This document shows positions 58,939 through 64,000 of a stretch of 64,000 nucleotides of DNA, piece by piece. Source of the stretch: an uncultured bacterium (GTDB taxonomy: Bacteria > Cyanobacteriota > Vampirovibrionia > Gastranaerophilales > Gastranaerophilaceae). The notes under the pieces are model-generated. The model did not search any database. It was not told the DNA's origin and was given only the letters and a program-made list of their open reading frames with translations. Where the stretch lies: assembly GCA_905216055.1 (NCBI GenBank), contig CAJMSH010000001.1, positions 1 through 64,000 of the forward strand, read 5' to 3'. Positions within the stretch are counted from its first letter, which is position 1; each line of letters starts with the position of its first letter. The position numbers and the translations under genes were made by a program.

Positions 58939-60384
58939 TTATTTATCCAATATTTCTTTTAATATTTCGTTAACTGCTTTAGGGTTAGCTCTGCCTTTAG
59001 TTTCTTTCATAACTTGTCCGACAAAGAAGCCTAACAATTGAACTTTACCGTTTTTATATGCAGTAACTTGATTTGGATTTGCATCAATTACTTTTTGTGC
59101 AATTTCTTTAATTGCTCCTGTATCTGAAATTTGGCTCAAGCCTCTGTCTTCAACAATCTTAGAAGCTTTTGTACCGTCTTTCATCATATCAATGATAATT
59201 TGTTTTCCGATATTATTTGAAATTGTATTTTTCTCGATAAGTGAAATTAATTCTACAAGATTTTCCGGAGTTAATTTTGTATCAGTAATTTCTAATTTTT
59301 CTTCTTTCAAGTAAGCTGCAATTTCTCCCATAATAAAGTTTACAGCGATTTTTGGAGAAGCACCGAGTTTTAAAACTTCATCAAAGAAAAGAGCCAATCC
59401 CATTTGTTCAACAATAACAGATGCGTCATATTCACTCAATCCTAAGCTCATATAACGTTCACGTTTTGCTTGAGGTAATTCAGGCATTTTAGCTCTGATT
59501 TCTTCAACCCATTCTCTTGAAATTTTTAAAGGCATCAAATCAGGTTCCGGGAAGTATCTGTAATCGTGAGCATCTTCTTTACCTCTCATAGAACGAGTTT
59601 CGCGAGAATTGTCATCCCATAATCTTGTTTCTTGAACAACTTTTCCGCCATCTTCAACGATTTCAATTTGTCTGTCGATTTCATATTCGATAGCTCTTTG
59701 AAGTGCTGAAAAGCTGTTTACGTTTTTGATTTCAGCACGTGTTCCAAATTCTTTAGAACCTTTTGGCATAATAGAAATATTGGCATCACATCTCATAGAA
59801 CCTTCTTCCAAGTTGCCGTCGCAAACTCCGATGTAACGAACGATATTTCTTAATTCTTCCATATAATTTCTTGCTTCTTCGGAAGATCTCATATCAGGTT
59901 CTGAAACGATTTCCAAAAGTGGAGTGCCTGCTCTATTCAGGTCAACTAAAGAGTATGAAGAGCCTGCAAGTCCATCTGCGCCTGCGTGAACAAGTTTTCC
60001 TGCATCTTCTTCCAAGTGAGCACGAGTAATACCTATTCTTTTACCTTTTATGTTTAAATATCCGTTTACACAAATTGGTTCATCATATTGTGAAATTTGA
60101 TATCCTTTTGGTAAATCAGGATAAAAATATTGTTTTCTGTCGAATTTGCATCTTTCAGGAATTTCACAATTTAGAGCAAGTCCTGTTAAAATCCCCATAT
60201 TTACTGCTTCTTTATTTAAAACAGGCAAAACACCAGGCATACCTAGTGTAATTGGGCTTGTTTCAGAGTTTGGCTCTTTACCAAATTCGCAGCCATCAGG
60301 GGCAAATATTTTTGATTTTGTCTTTAACTGTGCGTGAACTTCTAAGCCTATAACGACTTCATATTTATCTCTTAAATTTTCCAT
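58939..60384 (-). CDS. gatB: Aspartyl/glutamyl-tRNA amidotransferase subunit B
   Basis: 481 residues, standard. GatB with GatA/GatC converts Glu-tRNA-Gln (and Asp-tRNA-Asn) to the amides. EVVIGLEVHAQLKTKSKIFA (9-28), the PLLEIVSEPDMRSSEEA core (near 153), GSMRCDANIS (near 197), DDNSRETRSMRGKEDAHDYR (near 258-278) and the helical tail ending in GRANPKAVNEIL (QqeY domain) are all present. gatA and gatC are not adjacent. AAGGAG lies before the ATG. Confidence 0.96.
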   Translation of the reverse strand: MENLRDKYEVVIGLEVHAQLKTKSKIFAPDGCEFGKEPNSETSPITLGMPGVLPVLNKEAVNMGILTGLALNCEIPERCKFDRKQYFYPDLPKGYQISQYDEPICVNGYLNIKGKRIGITRAHLEEDAGKLVHAGADGLAGSSYSLVDLNRAGTPLLEIVSEPDMRSSEEARNYMEELRNIVRYIGVCDGNLEEGSMRCDANISIMPKGSKEFGTRAEIKNVNSFSALQRAIEYEIDRQIEIVEDGGKVVQETRLWDDNSRETRSMRGKEDAHDYRYFPEPDLMPLKISREWVEEIRAKMPELPQAKRERYMSLGLSEYDASVIVEQMGLALFFDEVLKLGASPKIAVNFIMGEIAAYLKEEKLEITDTKLTPENLVELISLIEKNTISNNIGKQIIIDMMKDGTKASKIVEDRGLSQISDTGAIKEIAQKVIDANPNQVTAYKNGKVQLLGFFVGQVMKETKGRANPKAVNEILKEILDK

Positions 60385-60446
60385 TTTATCTCCTTATTTA
60401 TGGCAATATTTTACCATAAACAAAGATTTATAGTAAATAGATTTTT

Positions 60447-61220
60447 TTAGTAAGTCATTTTCCAACCTTCTTCTATTACTCTTGCTGCACAGCCATCACC
60501 GCTGACATTTTCAGGTGCTTCATTTAAAGTCCCTTCCCCGGCACACAAATCTTCGTTTGTTCGCCAATAGCTTGTACCTGTCGGACTTCCTGTTGTTGCA
60601 TTTGAATAATCTCTGCTATATAGAGGGTATAAATGTCCGTTTTGAGCAACTATGAACTTGAATAAGTCACGTCCGTATTTATTAGGTCTGCGCTCGCTAT
60701 TTACATCAATTGTAACTTCTGCACAAATATTTTCTATTGTGCTTAATGTCGGATGTGGCACGAATTCACAATTTTTAGGTATAACTTGATACATAACTCC
60801 ATCAGGTGTCATAAATTTATAGCCGACAGTTGATCGCCAATCTACTTGAGTGCTTAATTTTGCATCTTTAGGTTTTAGAGGCCCTGATTGAAGTTCAGGT
60901 TGCATTGCTTTCCCGTTTTTTTCTGATTTGATGATTTTGATTGATTTTTGCATTTCTTCATCAAATTTTGTATTCCATTCATTATCTGTTGCTGTTCCGT
61001 CATAAAGTCCTGTACAGACGATATCCGTACATTCATGGCGAAACATTATATGTTGCATTCCTTGTTCAAATTGGCTCAATGCTTTTTGAAGTTGAGAAAC
61101 GTATTCTTCTTCATGGTAATGAGCAACCAGTCCTGGCATTGTTAATGCTGCAACTACGCCAATTACGGTTATCGTTATCATAACTTCTGCAAATGTGAAT
61201 GCTCGTTTCCTCAAATTCAA
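60447..61220 (-). CDS. Type IV pilin-like protein with AFTFAEVM cleavage site
   Basis: 257 residues. Leader MNLRKRA, then FTFAEVMITITVIGVVAALT: prepilin helix with Ala instead of Gly at -1 and Glu at mature position 5. The mature body carries CTDIVCTGLYDG, a second cysteine set (NCEFVPHPTLSTIENICAE) and a C-terminal CAGEGTLNEAPENVSGDGC, so several disulfides are likely. It differs from the pilins at 8.5-10.3 kb beyond the helix. It lies 62 nt from gatB and 24 nt from folP. Confidence 0.88.
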   Translation of the reverse strand: MNLRKRAFTFAEVMITITVIGVVAALTMPGLVAHYHEEEYVSQLQKALSQFEQGMQHIMFRHECTDIVCTGLYDGTATDNEWNTKFDEEMQKSIKIIKSEKNGKAMQPELQSGPLKPKDAKLSTQVDWRSTVGYKFMTPDGVMYQVIPKNCEFVPHPTLSTIENICAEVTIDVNSERRPNKYGRDLFKFIVAQNGHLYPLYSRDYSNATTGSPTGTSYWRTNEDLCAGEGTLNEAPENVSGDGCAARVIEEGWKMTY

Positions 61221-61244
61221 ACTCCAATCATGTATTATTATAAC

Positions 61245-62378
61245 TTATTTTTTGAAATTTTCAACCAGTTTAAGAAGTCTTTTGTGCATCTTTACATTAT
61301 GCACTCTAATATAATCAAGTCCGTTGATTATCGGAATTGTGCTCAAGGCTACAGAATAAATGTCTTTTGTTTCGTTTGTTTCTTCATTCATATCAAGCAG
61401 GCTTTTTCTTGAAAGCCCTAACATAATTGGATAACCAAGGCTCTTAAATTCCTCAAAGCGATTGATAATTTCAAAGTTATTTTCTATTGTTTTGCCAAAT
61501 CCTATTCCCGGATCTACGATAATTTTTTCTATTCCTTTTGAATGTGCAAAATTTATTTTCTCTCTCAAGTTTAAGTAAATTTCTTCAATAGCATCTTCAT
61601 AATGAGGCGAATTTTGCATATTTTCAGGAGTGCCTTTTGAATGTTGAATTATTATCGGAACATTATATTTTGCAATAACATCAGGCATTTTGTTGTCATA
61701 ATCAAAGCCAGAAACATCATTTATAATATTAGCACCTGATTTAAGACATTCATCCGCAACAACAGAGCTTCTTGTATCAATGCTTATCGGAATTTCCCCT
61801 TTTGCAAAATCAATAATAGGTAACAGTTTCTTTAATTGTTCTGAATCTGATACGGGGTGAGAATAAGGTTTTGTGGATTCAGCTCCTATATCTATTATGT
61901 CAGCACCGTCTTTAATCATTTCTAAAAGATGATTTTTCGCTTTTTCAAAATCGTTATACATTCCGCCATCTGAAAAAGAATTGTCTGTAAGATTTAGTAT
62001 TCCGACAATTTTACATTTCTCTTTTTTATCAGGTATATTTAAAAGCTTTTCTCCAAGTTCTTTTAACCCAAATGGCTGAAACTTTAATTTCTCTGCAATT
62101 TTTTTTATTTGAGAAACTGATGCGCCCAAAATGCAGTTTGAATTTTCTATTTTCCCTGTAATAACTTCTCTGTGTGTTGCACAATCTGCTCCGACAGAAA
62201 TCGCTGTTTGCTTTAAAATATTTGCTTGGGCCGGTGTTAGTGAATATATTTTTATATTTTTGTATTCAAATTTATCAACTGCCCTGTGTGCATAGGATTT
62301 GTCAAATCCTATTTTATATAATTCTTGTTCTATATTTGTATTTTTTAATTCTCGTAAAATAAAATCGTGCATAAGCAA
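61245..62378 (-). CDS. folP: Dihydropteroate synthase with N-terminal extension
   Basis: 377 residues from a TTG start at 62378, or 375 from the ATG at 62372. Residues 1-125 are an extension not needed for catalysis in standard FolP. From about 125 the DHPS core follows: VGILNLTDNSFSDGGMYND (near 125-143), ADIIDIGAESTKPYS near 174, ISIDTRSSVVADECLKSGAN near 217, NDVSGFDYD near 238, and IIVDPGIGFGKT (near 299-310). The enzyme joins p-aminobenzoate to the pterin for folate. The start codon lies inside a long hairpin (62360-62395) and lacks a visible ribosome site. Confidence 0.93.
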   Translation of the reverse strand: MLMHDFILRELKNTNIEQELYKIGFDKSYAHRAVDKFEYKNIKIYSLTPAQANILKQTAISVGADCATHREVITGKIENSNCILGASVSQIKKIAEKLKFQPFGLKELGEKLLNIPDKKEKCKIVGILNLTDNSFSDGGMYNDFEKAKNHLLEMIKDGADIIDIGAESTKPYSHPVSDSEQLKKLLPIIDFAKGEIPISIDTRSSVVADECLKSGANIINDVSGFDYDNKMPDVIAKYNVPIIIQHSKGTPENMQNSPHYEDAIEEIYLNLREKINFAHSKGIEKIIVDPGIGFGKTIENNFEIINRFEEFKSLGYPIMLGLSRKSLLDMNEETNETKDIYSVALSTIPIINGLDYIRVHNVKMHKRLLKLVENFKK

Positions 62379-62395
62379 AGCTTATCACGATTTTA
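62360..62395. terminator. Hairpin spanning the folP start codon
   Basis: Sixteen-base-pair stem with one bulge: taaaatcgtg-ataagc / gcttat-cacgatttta (62360-62376, 62380-62395), loop of three A. On the minus strand it is followed by TTTTATTTTA, so it may terminate the upstream gene, yet it includes the folP start. Confidence 0.65.
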
Positions 62396-62421
62396 TATAT
62401 TTAACAACTTTCTATTATTCT

Positions 62422-62901
62422 TTAATTATTTAATTGGCTGTCAATTGTATCTGATGTAACTTTTGCGATATCAGATATACCTGATGCTAATGTCACAAAA
62501 CCAAAACCGTAACCTAAAGCACCTGCACCGGCTCTAAAGACTTTGCTTTCAACCAAAGGTTTAATGTATTTCATGTTTTTGAATTTTTCGCTCCAGTTAA
62601 TAATGCTTTTTGTTGCCCATTTTGCGTTTTCTGTAACTTTAGACCATAGGCTTTTTGATTGTTTAGCAATATTTTTGGCAGTTTTTGTTGTTTCAGTTAA
62701 AGGCTTCATTCCTTTAGAAACTTCTTTTGCTGAATTGAATACATCAAATGATTTTGCGGCACGCGCTTTTGCTGCAGTTGTTGTTGCTGCAACTGCACCG
62801 CCACCTGTTACAACTTTTTTTTCAGCATCATTATCTTTATCTGATTTTACAGGTCGCGGGTTTGATGTGAATGTAAGTCTGTCATTTAAAGAAATAGCCA
62901 T
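62422..62901 (-). CDS. Small glycine-rich protein with N-terminal LTFTS motif
   Basis: 159 residues. RLTFTS at 8-13 fits the N-terminal motif seen in several proteins here. The middle is Lys/Ala-rich, and the C-terminal third has a Gly/Ala helix (GAGALGYGFGFVTLASGISD) that could insert in membranes. AAGGG lies before the ATG; its start overlaps the stop of the next upstream gene by one base (TAATG), so the pair is an operon. Function unknown. Confidence 0.65.
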   Translation of the reverse strand: MAISLNDRLTFTSNPRPVKSDKDNDAEKKVVTGGGAVAATTTAAKARAAKSFDVFNSAKEVSKGMKPLTETTKTAKNIAKQSKSLWSKVTENAKWATKSIINWSEKFKNMKYIKPLVESKVFRAGAGALGYGFGFVTLASGISDIAKVTSDTIDSQLNN

Positions 62902-63575
62902 TATTCTTTACCCTTTGCTTCTGATTTTTCTTTTATAGCTGTAACTCCAGATGCGACTCCGCCTGAGGCTCCCATAAAGTTTACGGTTGCTTTTTCATAG
63001 GTTTCTTTTTTTACACTTTTAATTTTATTAACAACTTTATTTACACCTGTTTTAATTGCATTGTATACAATTGAAACTCCTTTGCCGATAGCTTTGAAAA
63101 AGCCTACAACAGGTTTGCCGACTTTTGTATTTGCAAATTTATTAATAGCATCTGCAGGCATTCTGTAAGCGTCAGAAGCTTTAAATTCTTTTTTAATTGT
63201 TACCGCTGATTTTTTAGCAAATTCATTTGTCGCTTTTATTTGCTTTTTCAATCCTTCAACGGCTTTTGATTTATTAATTTTAGAAAGCAATTGAATTGTT
63301 TTCTTTGTACCAAAGCCTGTTGCCATACCGCCTAAAATACCTGTTGTTATAATTGCGCCGCCGGTTAGAGCTTTTTTAGCAATTTTTGGCATTTTTATTT
63401 CGTTATCTTGTGCCAAATTCAACAATTCATCTTGTTGATCTTGCAACTCTTTACGTGCTGATAGATATTCCCGTTCTTCGATCTGTTCTGGGGTTAATTC
63501 TCTATCCTGATAATTTTCAGATGCTTTAAAAGTTAGACCATAATTGTTGTAAAGTTTAGGCTGTACTGATAACAT
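62901..63575 (-). CDS. Small glycine-rich protein with N-terminal LTFKA motif
   Basis: 224 residues from ATG 63575, which follows GGAG by 6 nt; a TTG nine codons upstream also opens the frame but lacks this site. GLTFKA at about 13-18 is the shared N-terminal motif. A charged coiled stretch (ELTPEQIEEREYLSARKELQ) is followed by a Gly-rich hydrophobic segment (GGAIITTGILGGMATGFG, near 82-99) and Lys-rich helices. It ends in the start of the 62422-62901 gene. Its hydrophobic segment resembles one in the 992-residue calpain-like protein. Function unknown. Confidence 0.65.
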   Translation of the reverse strand: MLSVQPKLYNNYGLTFKASENYQDRELTPEQIEEREYLSARKELQDQQDELLNLAQDNEIKMPKIAKKALTGGAIITTGILGGMATGFGTKKTIQLLSKINKSKAVEGLKKQIKATNEFAKKSAVTIKKEFKASDAYRMPADAINKFANTKVGKPVVGFFKAIGKGVSIVYNAIKTGVNKVVNKIKSVKKETYEKATVNFMGASGGVASGVTAIKEKSEAKGKE

Positions 63576-63712
63576 AATTTTCTCCACTAAAGTAATTTTC
63601 AAGATACTTAACGAGCGTAAAGAAATTTTTTTGCTGTTATAAGTAATTCTTGTTAATATTTCGTTACATTCTTTTCCGCACTTCTACGACAGATATTATC
63701 GCATATAAAGCT

Positions 63713-64000
63713 CTATTTGTAAACAAATTTGATACCTTGATATGAATTTCTGTTAATAAATTCTCTGTCGATTTTGTTAAGGCAATCAAATTTTTTCCCG
63801 AGCCATAGTGGGGCGATTAATTCGCTGCTCAATCCGTTGCCTGCAAGGCGGTGAATTGTTGTGGTTTTCGGTAGATATTCCAAAAAGTCACAGACTGTAT
63901 TTACATATTCATCTTCATCCATAAATGTTATTCCGCCTTCTTTATATATTTGGGCAAGCTTTGTGCCTTCAAGGGCACATAACATGTGGATTTTTACACC
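63713..64000 (-). CDS. Radical SAM protein C-terminal part (TIGR01212/YhcC type), truncated by window edge
   Basis: The frame runs off the window at 64000. The visible 96 residues (GVKIHMLCALEGTKLAQIYK, then a TTTIHRLAGNGLSSELIAPL segment and NRNSYQGIKF) match the C-terminal end of the TIGR01212/YhcC radical SAM family. The Fe-S cluster site would be outside the window. An internal ATG at 63985 is not a real start. Role in these proteins is unclear. Confidence 0.85.
   Translation of the reverse strand, partial: GVKIHMLCALEGTKLAQIYKEGGITFMDEDEYVNTVCDFLEYLPKTTTIHRLAGNGLSSELIAPLWLGKKFDCLNKIDREFINRNSYQGIKFVYK

Overview
AT-rich bacterial chromosome segment with a Gram-negative envelope (kdsA for Kdo synthesis, a TolC-type outer-membrane protein). 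It carries several prepilins with a GFTLAEVLITLGIIG-type leader, a GH57 glucan-branching enzyme plus a GH77 glucanotransferase, a YvcK protein with cyanobacteria-like membrane helices, and single-copy ribosomal and translation genes. Together these suggest a non-photosynthetic, gut-type relative of Cyanobacteria (Gastranaerophilales/Vampirovibrionia-like). That placement is inference from gene families and composition; no rRNA gene is present to confirm it.

Layout. 0-6.1 kb: repeats, a small lipoprotein with an SDF-family symporter, two tRNA-Pro genes embedded in tandem duplications, a TPR membrane protein, a SEC-C protein, maf. 6.1-6.8 kb: interspersed palindromic repeats. 6.8-21.8 kb: a divergent U32 protein, two paralogous prepilins, an XRE regulator, malQ, a TPR/NHL secreted protein, an orphan sugar ABC permease with a 44-aa membrane partner, trhP-yqeG, a PHP/nucleotidyltransferase-like pair, an ArsP_2-like permease and tolC. 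21.8-30 kb: tRNA-Lys, a three-gene surface cassette (small membrane protein, kinase-like/methyltransferase fusion, membrane sulfatase-fold enzyme), an NDP-sugar pyrophosphorylase, a Kelch/PH-like operon, an ADP-ribosyltransferase-like protein, tRNA-Asp. 30-36.3 kb: a Cys-His-Asp protease candidate, GH57 enzyme and a 992-aa calpain-like protein. 36.4-45 kb: rpsT, pxpA, yvcK-panB, a GNAT-like protein, panC, L10 leader and rplJ-rplL. 44.5-49 kb: nuclease and tandem SF1 helicase (AddAB-like). 49-64 kb: coaD, a coiled-coil protein, rpmG-trnW-secE-nusG-rplK-rplA, a prepilin interrupted by a poly-G tract, kdsA, pheS, a SIS protein, gatB, another prepilin, folP, two small glycine-rich proteins and the end of a radical SAM gene.

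Themes. (1) A 10-G tract near the start of a prepilin gene puts the downstream frame out of register; one G more or two fewer would restore it, which looks like a phase-variation switch. (2) Seven genes have a promoter -10 box ending about 6-8 nt before the start codon and no Shine-Dalgarno sequence, implying leaderless mRNAs; an eighth (tolC) has the -10 box only. (3) Several effector-like enzymes (calpain-like, Cys-His-Asp, ADP-ribosyltransferase-like, GNAT-like, nucleotidyltransferase-like) occur here, and five otherwise unrelated proteins share a short N-terminal motif of the form [NQT]-F-x-[GSA] without a classical signal peptide, a possible undescribed sorting signal. (4) Palindromic repeats have spread into intergenic regions, tRNA flanks and possibly one coding sequence.
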